A DNA stretch of 64,000 nt from Hyphomicrobiales bacterium (GCA_900470095.1 UBZM01000032.1:1-64000); one strand, 5' to 3'. Positions 33,333 to 42,918 are shown, counted from the first letter of the stretch. The notes: generated by a model not told the origin, from the letters alone. Numbers and translations: made by a program.

Positions 33333-34499
33333 CTAGTCGAGACCGCGTCGCGCCAGCGCGACGCGGTAAGCCGCAAGCACGCCGTCGATCATCGCGTTGA
33401 GGCAGAAATTCTGGCGGACATGTTTGGCCAGATCGATGGCCTGCGCGCGTCGTTCGGCCTCGGGCATGGCCAGGATCGAACGAATGCTCCCGGCCAGGAT
33501 TGCCGGGTCATCGGCCGGTATCAGGCGATGCGCGTGATCGGGGCCGTAGATCTCCCTGATACCGCCGACATTCGTCGAAATCAGCGGCTGGGCAGCCGCT
33601 GCAGCTTCGAGGATGACATAGGGCAGCGATTCCGCCCGGGACGGGATCACCATCACTTGTGCCTGTGCCAGAGCGGCGCGTATCGGGCCGGGCGGCTCGA
33701 ACACGCATTGACTGCCGATGCCGCAGTCGAACGTCATCTGCCGCAACACGGCCTCGTCAGGGCCCGACCCCACGATCAGGATGCGCGGCTCGAGACCATC
33801 GTGGCGCTTCAGCAGCGCGAGCGCATCGATCAGCGTATCGACACCCTTCGCGGAGCGCAGTTCTCCGAGATAGACGAGGTCGAACCTCGCCTTGGCATGG
33901 TCGATCGGCTCGAACTCGGCTTCCGAAATGCCATTCAGGACAATCCGGTAATCGCTGCGCGGCTTGTGGCCGATATAAGCCTCGAACCGCCCTGCGATGA
34001 AGGCGCTCTCGAAGCAGAACATGTCGGTCGCCCGCTCCAGCAGCCGTTCGACCGACATATAGATGCGATGCTCGGCCCCGCCGGGCTTGTAGTTGAAGCT
34101 GCCGCCGTGCGGCGTATAGGCGGTGATGTAGCGGCGGCGCGGTGAAACCAGCGCAGGCAGGCGCGCATAGACGCCGCCCTTCGAGCCATGGGCATGCACG
34201 ACATCGGGGGAAAGGTGCGCCCGCGCCGAGCTAGCCGCCAATTGCGCCTTGGCGTCCATGAGGCTCGGGTAGCGCGACATCGGCACGCGCGTGACGCCAA
34301 GCGCGAGATCCGGGCCAAGCTCGGCGAAAACCTGGTCGGCACGCACGCCGCCGGTATTCGAATCGCAGAAGATGCCGACCTGATGCCCGCGCTCCACTTG
34401 CCCGCGGGCCAGATCGAGGACATGGCGAAACAATCCGCCGAGCGGCGCCCGAAAGACGTGCAGGATGCGCAGCGGCCGCATGCCGGAGGCGTCCGCCAT
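33333..34499 (-). CDS. Glycosyltransferase family 4
   Basis: The 388-residue GT-B protein has an N-terminal GLFRHVLDLARGQVERGHQVG acceptor-side region and a C-terminal donor domain with LVYLGELRSAKGVDTLIDA. The E-x7-E motif is in ESLPYVILEAAAA. It would add a sugar from a nucleotide donor during repeat-unit assembly on the cytosolic face of the inner membrane. The ATG at 34499 has GAGG eight bases upstream. It lies 20 bases after the Wza-like gene, in one operon. Confidence 0.93.
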   Translation of the reverse strand: MADASGMRPLRILHVFRAPLGGLFRHVLDLARGQVERGHQVGIFCDSNTGGVRADQVFAELGPDLALGVTRVPMSRYPSLMDAKAQLAASSARAHLSPDVVHAHGSKGGVYARLPALVSPRRRYITAYTPHGGSFNYKPGGAEHRIYMSVERLLERATDMFCFESAFIAGRFEAYIGHKPRSDYRIVLNGISEAEFEPIDHAKARFDLVYLGELRSAKGVDTLIDALALLKRHDGLEPRILIVGSGPDEAVLRQMTFDCGIGSQCVFEPPGPIRAALAQAQVMVIPSRAESLPYVILEAAAAAQPLISTNVGGIREIYGPDHAHRLIPADDPAILAGSIRSILAMPEAERRAQAIDLAKHVRQNFCLNAMIDGVLAAYRVALARRGLD

Positions 34500-34519
34500 C
34501 GCCGTCACCTCGCTTGTGC

Positions 34520-35080
34520 TCAGAACCAGCGCTCCTTGATGACGATCGTGTCGCCCGGTTGCACCTGGTAGGTGATCGGCACCGTCCCGGTGACGAGCTG
34601 GCCGTCGATCTGGCGCGTGACCTCGGCATAGTTGCGCTGGCCGCGCGGGGTGAAGCCGCCGGCGATGGCGACCGCGGTCTGCACGGTCATGCCGTTCACG
34701 AAGGGGAACTGGCCGGAATTGGTGACTTCACCCAGGACGAAGAACGGACGGTAGGTATCGACCTCGACCGAAACCTTGGGTTCGCGCAGGAAGCCGCCGC
34801 GTAGCTTGCCTTCGATCGCCTGCTCGAGTTGCCGGGTCGTGCGTCCCTGGGCCTCGACGGGGCCGATCAGCGGCATGGAGATGCGCCCGGAGCCGTCGAC
34901 GGCGTAGATGTTCGACAGATTGTCCTGACCGAAGACGATGACGCGCAGCCGGTCGCCGCTGGCGAGCCGATAGGGCACATTGACGTCGACGACCGCGAGT
35001 TCCTGCGCTGCATAGCGCGGCGCGCAGGCGCTCGTCGCTAGTGCGACCGCGAGGGCCAGTGGGGCGAGTGATCGACTCAT
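34520..35080 (-). CDS. Wza-like polysaccharide export protein
   Basis: The 186-residue product starts with a lipoprotein-like signal (MSRSLAPLALAVALATSAC, with Cys in a slightly non-standard lipobox). It then has a polysaccharide export domain (YRLASGDRLRVIVFGQDNLS to GRISMPLIGPVEAQG) and an SLBB segment (FFVLGEVTNSGQFPF). It is shorter than E. coli Wza and lacks its C-terminal barrel helix, as is usual in rhizobial ExoF-like proteins. It would act in outer-membrane export. It is divergent from the Wzc-like gene across 190 bases. Confidence 0.9.
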   Translation of the reverse strand: MSRSLAPLALAVALATSACAPRYAAQELAVVDVNVPYRLASGDRLRVIVFGQDNLSNIYAVDGSGRISMPLIGPVEAQGRTTRQLEQAIEGKLRGGFLREPKVSVEVDTYRPFFVLGEVTNSGQFPFVNGMTVQTAVAIAGGFTPRGQRNYAEVTRQIDGQLVTGTVPITYQVQPGDTIVIKERWF

Positions 35081-35272
35081 CGCATATTCAGTCCATCCAA
35101 ATTCTGCCGTCACGTTAGGGTGGCTATGGTTAACAAAAGTTGAGCATGGCATCCCTCGCTGGCTCCCCCGCCGGAGATCCGCGTGCCTCTTAACTCGCCA
35201 ATAACCTTAATCAGCTTTGATTGACCCTGCGTCCTGTGCTGGGCGCGCGAGTTTTGCGTGAATGGGTGAGTC

Positions 35273-37447
35273 ATGACCTCTCGATCCGATAACGGAATGC
35301 GGGATGCCGGCGAGAGCCGCGGCGACATGCTCGATCTTTCCGCGCTCTGGGCCGCCATCAAGCGGCGCAAGCTCTGGGTGCTCGGCCCCACAGTGCTGGC
35401 GCTCGGCCTCTCCTTCGTCGCCGTCAATCTGGTCACGCCGCGCTACACGGGCGAGGCGCGGCTCCTGCTCGAGAATCGGGACAGCTTCTATACCCGTCCA
35501 GGGCAGGGCGGGGCCGAAGCCACAAGCCAGCAATTCGACAGCGAGGGCGTGCAGAGCCAGGTCCAGGTCATCATGTCGCGTGACCTCGCTCGCGAGGCGA
35601 TCAAGCGCATCGGACTCGTCGGCAATCCCGAATTCGATTCCGGGGCCGGCGCGCTGAGCGCGCTGAAGCGACTCGGCGTGCTGGTCGGGCTGGGAGCGCA
35701 TCCGGCCGACCGCTCGCCCGAGGAGCGCGTGCTCGATCAATTCTACGACCGGCTGCTGGTCTTCCCGGTCGGCCGGTCCCGCATCGTTGCGATCGAGTTC
35801 ACCTCACGCGATCCGGCGCTGGCCGCCCGCGGAGCCAATGAGATCGCCAATATCTATCTCGAGATGCTGGAGGCGGCGAAGCAGGATACTGCGCGCAGCG
35901 CTTCGTCCTGGCTCTCGACCACGATCGAGCCGCTGCGCAAGCGCGTTGCCGAGGCGGAGGGTAAGGTCGAGGACTTCCGCTCGCGCAATGGGCTGCTCGT
36001 CGGAACGAACAACACCACCATCACCGCACAGCAATTGGCCGACCTCTCGACCCAGCTCTCCAATGCCCGCAGTCAACAGGCGGAGGCCCAGGCCAAGGCC
36101 AGCGTCATTCGCGATGCAATGAAGAGCGGACGGACTTTCGAGATCCCGGACGTTGCCAATAACGAACTGGTCCGCCGTCTGATCGAGCAGCGCGTCAATC
36201 TGCGCGCCCAGATCGCGTTGGAATCGCGTTCGCTCCTGCCCGGGCATCCGCGCATCAAGGAACTCAGCGCCCAGCTCGCCGATCTGGAAGGCCAGATCCG
36301 CGCGGCTGCCGAGCGCACGGTCCGTACCCTGGAGAACGAGGCACGCATCTCCGGCCAGCGCGTCGACAGCTTCACAGCCGCCCTCGAGGGGCAGAAGAAG
36401 AATGTCTCGAGCGCCAACGACAAGGAAGTGCAGCTGCGCGCGCTGGAGCGTGAGGCACGCACCCTGCGCGATCAGCTCGAGCAATATATGCAACGCTATC
36501 GTGAGGCTGTCGCGCGCGACACCCAGAACGCCAGCCCGGCCGATGCACGCATCATTTCGCGTGCCGTCGAACCCACGGAGCCGTCCTTCCCGAAGAGGAT
36601 CCCGATCATCCTCGTTGCGACGCTTGCGACCTTCCTCGTCGCGCTCGCCATGGTGGTCTCGCGTGAACTCCTCAACGGCACTGCGGGAACGCCTCCCGCT
36701 TCCAATGGCTCGCGTCGTGCGCCGGGCTGGGTCGGTGGTGGCGGGTCCGGGGCGGCGCAACATCCTTCGGATGGCGACGAGCGCCGAGAACGGGTTGCGG
36801 GGCTGCTGACCCATACCGGCCGGGTGGGCCGGGTTCCCCTGGCCGCGGCCGATCCCGAAGGGGCTCTCACGGCGCTTTCGGAGCGGATTGCGGCTCCTCC
36901 GGCCGATATGGCGCCGCTGGCCGTGCTCCTCGACGGGGCCGGTCCCGAAGCGATGTCGGCACGGGATCTCGCGGAACTGCTATCCAGGCACTCTCGGTGC
37001 GTGCTGGTCGACCTTGCCAGCGATGACGACGAACGGGAAGAGCTCGGGTTCTCAGAGCTTCTCGCCGGCGAGGCGCAGTTCTCCGAGATCATCATGCGCG
37101 AACCCGGCTCGCGACTGCATCGCATCAGTGCCGGGCGTGCGGGGCGCAGGGCGGTTCTCGCCGCGCCTGATATCGTCGAGGTGGCGCTCGATGCGCTCTG
37201 CGAGACCTATGACTGGGTGCTGGTCTCGGCGACTTCGGGCGACGAGAGCGCCGTGCTCGCGCCGCTGGTCGGACGTGCGCAAGGTGTCTTCGTCATGGCG
37301 GGCAGCATCGGCAACGGGCACGCCATGGAGGCCGCCTACCGGCTCGCCGATTTGACGACGGCACCGGTTTCCCTCGTCGTCGACAAGCTCGAGGAGACGG
37401 CAGGCGTCCCGTTCTCCGTCCGCGAGCATGATGCGGCGATGGCCTGA
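35273..37447 (+). CDS. Wzc/ExoP-like chain-length protein with degenerate kinase domain
   Basis: The 724-residue product has a Wzz domain (residues about 18-120), coiled-coil arms, a GNVR-type region before the second transmembrane helix (about 440-463), and a C-terminal Rossmann domain. In active tyrosine autokinases that domain has a Walker A lysine. Here the equivalent region reads LAVLLDGAGPEAMSARDLAE with no GxxGxGK loop. The C terminus also lacks a tyrosine cluster. It probably controls chain length and export with Wza but cannot act as a classical BY-kinase. Confidence 0.88.
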   Translation: MTSRSDNGMRDAGESRGDMLDLSALWAAIKRRKLWVLGPTVLALGLSFVAVNLVTPRYTGEARLLLENRDSFYTRPGQGGAEATSQQFDSEGVQSQVQVIMSRDLAREAIKRIGLVGNPEFDSGAGALSALKRLGVLVGLGAHPADRSPEERVLDQFYDRLLVFPVGRSRIVAIEFTSRDPALAARGANEIANIYLEMLEAAKQDTARSASSWLSTTIEPLRKRVAEAEGKVEDFRSRNGLLVGTNNTTITAQQLADLSTQLSNARSQQAEAQAKASVIRDAMKSGRTFEIPDVANNELVRRLIEQRVNLRAQIALESRSLLPGHPRIKELSAQLADLEGQIRAAAERTVRTLENEARISGQRVDSFTAALEGQKKNVSSANDKEVQLRALEREARTLRDQLEQYMQRYREAVARDTQNASPADARIISRAVEPTEPSFPKRIPIILVATLATFLVALAMVVSRELLNGTAGTPPASNGSRRAPGWVGGGGSGAAQHPSDGDERRERVAGLLTHTGRVGRVPLAAADPEGALTALSERIAAPPADMAPLAVLLDGAGPEAMSARDLAELLSRHSRCVLVDLASDDDEREELGFSELLAGEAQFSEIIMREPGSRLHRISAGRAGRRAVLAAPDIVEVALDALCETYDWVLVSATSGDESAVLAPLVGRAQGVFVMAGSIGNGHAMEAAYRLADLTTAPVSLVVDKLEETAGVPFSVREHDAAMA

Positions 37448-37558
37448 GCCGAAGCGTATTCCGGCCGAAGGCGGCCGGGATCGTCAGGGCTCCGTGACGC
37501 TGCACATCCCCATAGATGCGCAGATCCTGGGCATCTGATTTGCGAGAGGCGCTGCCGC

Positions 37559-38836
37559 TCAGTCGTCGTCGGTGGCGAGTGCCCGGTTCCGGTTCAGCCA
37601 GCCCGAGGCGCGTTGCGCCAGCCTCAGCGCCACCGGAGAACTCTTGATCCTGCGCTTGGCGGCACGTTTGGCCCGGCTGAACAGGACGAAGGCATGCCCC
37701 TTCGGCGTCAGCGGCAGGAAGGTGTCGACGAGTTCGTCCCGGTCGTCGCATACCGTCGTCTTGTAGCGGGCTTCGCCGACACCGAGGTCGAAGACCTCGA
37801 TTCCAGCACGGCATTTCAGTTTGATCAGATCGACCAGCAGGATTTCGCCGGGGCTCGACTTGGCGAGCTCGCCGTCCATGTCGAAGGATGTGGCCATGCC
37901 TGAGAAGCGCCGTCCCTGCACCGCGCCGACATAGGTGGCGACACAGCGGCCGTCGAGGTCGAGCGAGTAGAGTTCGAGAACGGGCGCTTCGCCGTGATCA
38001 CGGCTTGCACCCTGGCGCAGGAAGTCACCCAGGGCGGGCTCCGCAAAGGGGTTTGGAATACCCATGCTGGCAAACCGCGCCGCCTTCTGGTTCAGGAAAG
38101 CGGCGACGACCCGCTCGATATCCTCCGGGGTCTCGGCCTTGCGCAGGACTGAGCTGCCGAAGCTGGCGAAACGATTGCGCTTGTTCTTCAGCTTCTTGCG
38201 GGCGTGCGAGCTCATCGAGCGCCGCAGCGAGCCTTCGCAGTCTCGTCCCTCCAGTGCGAGCTTGTAGGCTCCGCTCGGGCTCGGGCCTGCCGCAAGCTGC
38301 GCGAGCGGATTGGGAACGCCCTGCCATTCCCGGGGCTGGTTGACGAAGATGAAAGCGTCGAGATCTCCAATCGCCGTGCCGATCTCGACAAGCAGGGCAC
38401 GCGCCGCGGCAGCATCGAGGGCGGCAGCGAAATCCGGCGCATAAAGCCCCATATGATAGTTGGCGTGCTTGCCGCCGATGAATTCGCCGAAGCGAACGCC
38501 GTTGCGCCGTGTCAGCGCCAGCGGCAGAAGGGCCTGGGTGCGCCCGGCCGCGTCGCGCAGCGCGGCATATCGGAATTCCGCACCGTGCGCTGCCCCGACC
38601 GTCTCCACGAAGGGCCTGATCCAGCCATAGGCCTGGTAGGGTGTCACGAGGGCAGCCGCTTCCAGACTGCGCCACTCTGCTTCCAAGGCGGCCGGGTCGC
38701 TGCTGATCGTGATGCTGTGCCAGGGGCGCGCGCGCTCCCCCGCTCTCCTGACCGGTGTCAGGTTCAGGGCCGAGGCCGGAGTTCCGGCGCGTTCGGCAAG
38801 TGCAGACATCGTCTCTGGACCCTCGGGTGGCGGCAT
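37559..38836 (-). CDS. FemAB/BcsL-type GNAT acyltransferase
   Basis: The 425-residue protein has the CelD/BcsL (Acetyltransf_6) GNAT fold. Its second domain contains CEGSLRRSMSSHARKKLKNKRNR and YVGAVQGRRFSGMATSFD, then SPGEILLVDLIKLKC and FDLGVGEARYKT. This family acylates exopolysaccharides or nodulation factors in the cytosol, probably with an acyl-CoA or acyl-ACP donor. It is divergent from the polysaccharide deacetylase gene. An ATG at 38809 is an alternative start. Confidence 0.82.
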   Translation of the reverse strand: MPPPEGPETMSALAERAGTPASALNLTPVRRAGERARPWHSITISSDPAALEAEWRSLEAAALVTPYQAYGWIRPFVETVGAAHGAEFRYAALRDAAGRTQALLPLALTRRNGVRFGEFIGGKHANYHMGLYAPDFAAALDAAAARALLVEIGTAIGDLDAFIFVNQPREWQGVPNPLAQLAAGPSPSGAYKLALEGRDCEGSLRRSMSSHARKKLKNKRNRFASFGSSVLRKAETPEDIERVVAAFLNQKAARFASMGIPNPFAEPALGDFLRQGASRDHGEAPVLELYSLDLDGRCVATYVGAVQGRRFSGMATSFDMDGELAKSSPGEILLVDLIKLKCRAGIEVFDLGVGEARYKTTVCDDRDELVDTFLPLTPKGHAFVLFSRAKRAAKRRIKSSPVALRLAQRASGWLNRNRALATDDD

Positions 38837-38942
38837 TCCTCGCTGTCCTTAACCCGCTATTGTGAACGAACCTGCCAGTTTGTCTTCGACCAGCCGAAGC
38901 ATCGGCGAACAATATTAGCGAGCGGTTGCTGCCCGGAGCCGG

Positions 38943-39995
38943 ATGAGTCTGCGACACCAAGCCTTTTCCGCCGCATTCAAGGCGATTGCGCTGACCGGCG
39001 CCGATCGTTGGGCGAAGGACCTCGCGCAGGGCGCGGGCATGATTCTGACCCTGCATCATGTCCGACCCTGGCGCGAGCGCGGCTTTGCCCCCAATCGTCT
39101 GCTGGAGATCACGCCGGAATTCCTCGACCGGACGCTGACGCTGATCAAGTCCCAGGGATATGACATCGTCTCGCTCGACGAAGCCGTGGCGCGGCTGCAG
39201 AGCCCGCTCTCCCAGCGCTTCTTCGTGGCGCTGACCTTCGACGACGGCTATCGCGACAATCTCGATCATGCCTGGCCGGTCCTGGCGAAACATGGCGTGC
39301 CCTGGACATTGTTCGTGACGACGGGCTTTGCCGAGCGCACGGCACGGCTCTGGTGGCTGGAGCTGGAGGAGGCGATCCGGGCGCTGCCGCGTTTCGCTCT
39401 CGACCTGCCAGGCGGCGGCTTCTCGGCCCGCACCGAAACCGATCGCGAGAAGCAGCTCGCCTTCGAGACGCTCTACTGGCGTCTGCGCAATGGCCCGGAA
39501 GCGATTCTGCTGTCAGCGATTTCCGAGCTTGCGCATCAGGCCGGCATCGACAGCGCAGCCCTGCTCGAACGCGAGTGCCTGCCCTGGGAGACGCTGCGCT
39601 CGCTCGCCGGCGCGCCCGGCGTGACCATGGGGGCGCATACGCTGAGCCACCCCATGCTTGCCAAGCATCCCGAGGATTTTGCCCGGACCGAGATCGTCGA
39701 GAGCAAGGCCCGGATCGAGCAGGAACTCGGCCTGCCCATTCGCCATTTCGCCTATCCCGTTGGCGATCCGGGCTCGGCGGGAATGCGTGAATTCGCCCTG
39801 GCCAGGGCGGCTGGCTTCACCAGCGCGGTCACCACCCGGCCGGGCCATGTCTTCGATGGGCACGAGCGGCATCTGCATGCCCTGCCGCGCGTCTCGCTGA
39901 ACGGCTATCACCAGGGCGAGGCGGCGCTGCGGGCGTTGCTGTCGGGATTGCCGTTCCTGCTCTGGAACAAGGGGCGGCGGGTGAATGTCGCCTAA
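38943..39995 (+). CDS. Polysaccharide deacetylase (NodB-fold)
   Basis: The 350-residue product has the NodB motifs: TFDDGYRDN with Asp100/Asp101, the metal pair H-x3-H in GAHTLSHPML, and a late FAYPVGDPG arginine/proline region. An N-terminal LTLHHVRP is typical of the subgroup found in exopolysaccharide loci. It would remove N- or O-acetyl groups from the polymer or its precursor. There is no clear signal peptide, so it may act on lipid-linked precursors in the cytosol. A 46-bp repeat begins at the base after its stop. Confidence 0.9.
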   Translation: MSLRHQAFSAAFKAIALTGADRWAKDLAQGAGMILTLHHVRPWRERGFAPNRLLEITPEFLDRTLTLIKSQGYDIVSLDEAVARLQSPLSQRFFVALTFDDGYRDNLDHAWPVLAKHGVPWTLFVTTGFAERTARLWWLELEEAIRALPRFALDLPGGGFSARTETDREKQLAFETLYWRLRNGPEAILLSAISELAHQAGIDSAALLERECLPWETLRSLAGAPGVTMGAHTLSHPMLAKHPEDFARTEIVESKARIEQELGLPIRHFAYPVGDPGSAGMREFALARAAGFTSAVTTRPGHVFDGHERHLHALPRVSLNGYHQGEAALRALLSGLPFLLWNKGRRVNVA

Positions 39996-40041
39996 GGCAT
40001 CGGCCCGAAAGATGGCTTGCAATTTTCGGGAAAGCCGATGC
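39996..40041 (+). repeat. 46-bp palindromic interspersed repeat, copy 1
   Basis: The element runs from GGCATCGGCCCGAAA to TTTTCGGGAAAGCCGATGC, so its ends are inverted repeats around a short centre. A second copy at 62586-62631 in the opposite orientation differs at five central positions only. It begins directly after the TAA of the deacetylase gene. Similar CGAAAA/TTTTCGGG palindromes occur widely in Hyphomicrobiales genomes. Confidence 0.8.
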
Positions 40042-40059
40042 GAACACACAAGGTTAGAT

Positions 40060-40090
40060 CATCGGACCGGATACGATAACCGGGCCGATG
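40060..40090. terminator. Hairpin between convergent genes
   Basis: CATCGGACCGG and CCGGGCCGATG pair at 10 of 11 positions around a nine-base loop. It lies between the deacetylase and the convergent DUF2842 gene. Neither side has a T run, so it may be a weak bidirectional terminator or an mRNA end-protecting structure. Confidence 0.4.
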
Positions 40091-40091
40091 T

Positions 40092-40304
40092 CTAGCGCGG
40101 CCCGTCCTTCCGCTCCATCCACTTGATCAGCGGCAGCAGGGGCAACACCCAGGCGAGGCCAAGCGCGATATAGGCGATCGTCTGCACCAGCTTGGGCGCG
40201 TCGGTGATCCGCCCCTGCGCCAGTGCCATGGCGACCAGCGCATAGACGCAGACGAAGATCAGGATGGCCACGGTGCCGATCAGCTTGCGGTGGCTCTGGG
40301 TCAT
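40092..40304 (-). CDS. DUF2842 membrane protein
   Basis: The 70-residue product has two transmembrane helices (IGTVAILIFVCVYALVAMAL and IAYIALGLAWVLPLLPLIKW) and a KWMERKD end. This is the DUF2842 family of alphaproteobacteria, whose role is unknown. GGAGACGAGAG precedes the ATG. It is divergent from ctaA, and such proteins often sit beside heme A or respiratory genes. Confidence 0.85.
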   Translation of the reverse strand: MTQSHRKLIGTVAILIFVCVYALVAMALAQGRITDAPKLVQTIAYIALGLAWVLPLLPLIKWMERKDGPR

Positions 40305-40428
40305 CTCTCGTCTCCATGCCGGCGCGGCTGCGGCATTGCGGGCGTTGTTCGCGTCTTCGCGCGGGTCTATCTGTCACCCCCAACGACGCTTGTGAAGCGC
40401 GACATTTGCGACCCGAGGTCCCCATCCC

Positions 40429-41508
40429 GTGACGATTGCTCTCGATCAGCCGCGTGGCGGCGCTGTCAGCTCCGCCGACCACGCAGGCATCCGCCGCTGG
40501 CTCTGGATCGTCGCGGCACTCGTCTTCGCGATGGTCGTGGTCGGCGGCGCGACCCGCCTGACCGGCTCAGGCCTCTCGATCACCGAATGGCGCCCGGTCA
40601 CCGGCGCGATCCCGCCGCTCTCCGACGCCGCCTGGGCGCTCGAATTCGAAAAATACCGCGCGAGCCCGCAATACCAGCTGCTCAATGCCGGCATGGCGCT
40701 GTCGGAATTCAAGTTCATCTTCTGGTGGGAGTGGGGGCACCGCCAGCTCGGCCGCTTCATCGGCCTGGTCTACCTCCTCGGCTTCCTTGTCGTCGCCCTC
40801 CGCCGTCTTCTGCCCTGGCGCCAGAGCGCTGTGCTCTTCGGCATGGGGCTGCTGCTCGGCCTGCAGGGTACGATCGGCTGGATCATGGTCGCCTCCGGAC
40901 TTCAGCCAGGCATGATCGCGGTCGCTCCGGTCAAGCTGACGCTTCATCTCACCTTCGCCGGTCTGTTCTTCGCCGCCGTTGTCGGGTTCGCCACCTGGCT
41001 GACCCCGCTGCGGCGGGTCGAGCAGGCGAGGGGCCGCCTGGCCGCCTGGGGGCTGCTGGTGCTTACCTTCGCGCAGATCGCGCTTGGCGGCCTCGTCGCC
41101 GGCTCCCGCGCGGGCTTCACCTTCAACACCTGGCCGCTGATGGATGGCGGGCTGGCTCCGGCTTCGTCGACCCTGTTTGCGCAGACGCCGTTCTGGGAGA
41201 ACTTTGTCGATAACGTCGCGCTGGTGCAGTTCAACCACCGCATCGGCGCCTATCTGCTGCTGGCGGCCGCGCTCTGGCACGCCGTTGCGATGCGCCGCGC
41301 AGCGTCTGGGTCAGGCAGCGCCAAGCGCGCAACGGCGATTGCCGGCCTCACGCTGGCACAGGCCGCGCTCGGCGTCGTCACGCTGCTGCTGGTGGTCCCG
41401 CTCTGGGCGGGGCTCGCCCATCAGGCGCTCGCCTTCATGGTGCTGGCGATGACCGTTGTGCATGTCACACGGAGCGGGGCCGGCACCCCGCATCCTGTCC
41501 GGGCCTGA
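40429..41508 (+). CDS. ctaA: Heme A synthase (COX15/CtaA type 2)
   Basis: This 359-residue protein has eight transmembrane helices. Conserved blocks include GGATRLTGSGLSITEWRPVTG, EFKFIFWWEWGHRQLGR, LTLHLTFA and FNHRIGAYLL, which carry the paired heme-ligand histidines. It oxidises the methyl group of heme O to give heme A for cytochrome c oxidase at the inner membrane. The start is GTG at 40429. A strong hairpin at 41548 ends the transcript. Confidence 0.96.
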   Translation: MTIALDQPRGGAVSSADHAGIRRWLWIVAALVFAMVVVGGATRLTGSGLSITEWRPVTGAIPPLSDAAWALEFEKYRASPQYQLLNAGMALSEFKFIFWWEWGHRQLGRFIGLVYLLGFLVVALRRLLPWRQSAVLFGMGLLLGLQGTIGWIMVASGLQPGMIAVAPVKLTLHLTFAGLFFAAVVGFATWLTPLRRVEQARGRLAAWGLLVLTFAQIALGGLVAGSRAGFTFNTWPLMDGGLAPASSTLFAQTPFWENFVDNVALVQFNHRIGAYLLLAAALWHAVAMRRAASGSGSAKRATAIAGLTLAQAALGVVTLLLVVPLWAGLAHQALAFMVLAMTVVHVTRSGAGTPHPVRA

Positions 41509-41547
41509 CACCGCCTGAACGCTGTCGACCCGGGCGGCCAACGAAAG

Positions 41548-41600
41548 AGACCCGGGATCCCTGCCGGAATGGTTCAGGCAGGGATCCCGGGTCTGTGTTT
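41548..41600. terminator. Strong bidirectional terminator between ctaA and metY
   Basis: An 18-bp perfect stem (41548-41565 with 41577-41594, arms AGACCCGGGATCCCTGCC and its complement) surrounds an 11-base loop. TGTGTTTT follows rightward and TCTCTTTCGTT leftward. It serves the two convergent genes. Confidence 0.9.
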
Positions 41601-41640
41601 TGCTTCCGGGGGGGACTCCCCGTCGGATCGCTGCCGGATG

Positions 41641-42918
41641 CTAAATCAGCGCCTGATCGAGATCGCCGATCAGGTCCGCCACATCCTCGAGCCCGATCGA
41701 GAGGCGCACGACCTCCGGCCCGGCGCCTGACGCGGTCTTCTGTGCGTCCGAGAGCTGGCGATGCGTCGTCGATGCCGGGTGGATCACCAGCGAACGCGTA
41801 TCGCCGATATTGGCGAGATGCGAGAACAGCTGCAGGTTCGAGACCAGCTTGACGCCGGCGTCGTAGCCGCCCTTCAGGCCGATGGTGAAGACCGCGCCCG
41901 CGCCCTTCGGCGAGTAGCGCTTGGCGAGGTCGTGATACTTGTCGCCGTCCAGGCCGGGATAGCTCACCCATTCGACCGCGGGATGCTTCGAGAGGTGCTT
42001 CGCAATGGCGAGTGCACTCTCGCAATGGCGCTGCATGCGCAGCGGCAGGGTCTCGATTCCGGTCAGGATCATGAAGGCATTGAAGGGCGAAAGCGCCGGG
42101 CCCATGTCGCGTAGGCCGAGCACGCGGGTCGCGATGGCGAAGGCGAAATTGCCGAAGGTCTCGCCGAGCACCATGCCGTTATATTCCGGCCGTGGCTTGG
42201 ACAGCATCGGATAGCGCTCGTCGCCGACCCAGTTGAACGAGCCGCCATCGACGATCAGGCCGCCGATCGAGTTGCCATGCCCGCCCAGGAATTTGGTGGC
42301 GGAATGCACGATGATGTCGGCACCGTGCTCGAACGGGCGGATCAGGTAGGGGCTCGCCATCGTGTTGTCGACGATGAGCGGAATGTTGTGCTTCTTGGCG
42401 ATGGCCGCGACGCCGGCGATGTCCACGACCACGCCGCCCGGATTGGCGATCGACTCGATGAAGATCGCCTTGGTGCGCGGGGTCACCGCGGCGGCGAAGC
42501 TCTCAAGATCGTCGGAATCGGCCCAGATCACGTTCCAGCCGAAATTCTTGTAGGAATGATTGAACTGGTTGATCGAGCCGCCATAGAGCTTGCGCGCCGC
42601 GACGAACTCGTCGCCCGGCTGCAGCAGGGCGTGGAAGCAGAGGAACTCGGCGGCGTGGCCGGATGCGACGGCGAGCGCCGCGGTGCCGCCCTCGAGCGCA
42701 GCGACGCGCTCCTCGAGCACCGCATTGGTTGGGTTGCCGATACGCGTGTAGATGTTGCCGAAAGCCTGCAGCCCGAACAGCGAGGCGGCGTGGTCGACAT
42801 CGTCAAAGACGAAGGATGTCGTCTGGTAGATCGGCGTGGCGCGCGCGCCGGTGGCTGCATCAGGCGCTGCACCGGCATGAATGGCGAGCGTATGGAAACC
42901 CGGTGAGCGGTCTGACAT
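41641..42918 (-). CDS. metY: O-acetylhomoserine sulfhydrylase
   Basis: The 425-residue PLP enzyme of the Cys/Met metabolism family has the full length of MetY rather than the shorter MetZ or MetC. Visible blocks are TPIYQTTSFVFDDVDHAA, YTRIGNPTNAVLE, ATSGHAAEFLCF-like SGHA, DNTMASPYLIRPFEHGADIIVHSATKFLGGHG (with the PLP lysine in SATKF) and a late RLSIGLEDVADLI. It makes homocysteine from O-acetylhomoserine and sulfide in the cytosol. A palindromic operator overlaps its predicted promoter at 42956. Confidence 0.93.
   Translation of the reverse strand: MSDRSPGFHTLAIHAGAAPDAATGARATPIYQTTSFVFDDVDHAASLFGLQAFGNIYTRIGNPTNAVLEERVAALEGGTAALAVASGHAAEFLCFHALLQPGDEFVAARKLYGGSINQFNHSYKNFGWNVIWADSDDLESFAAAVTPRTKAIFIESIANPGGVVVDIAGVAAIAKKHNIPLIVDNTMASPYLIRPFEHGADIIVHSATKFLGGHGNSIGGLIVDGGSFNWVGDERYPMLSKPRPEYNGMVLGETFGNFAFAIATRVLGLRDMGPALSPFNAFMILTGIETLPLRMQRHCESALAIAKHLSKHPAVEWVSYPGLDGDKYHDLAKRYSPKGAGAVFTIGLKGGYDAGVKLVSNLQLFSHLANIGDTRSLVIHPASTTHRQLSDAQKTASGAGPEVVRLSIGLEDVADLIGDLDQALI

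Noticed and set aside
38025-39293. Leftward 422-codon frame across the FemAB-like and deacetylase genes
   Set aside because: It is antisense or out of frame to two well-supported divergent genes and shows no domain.
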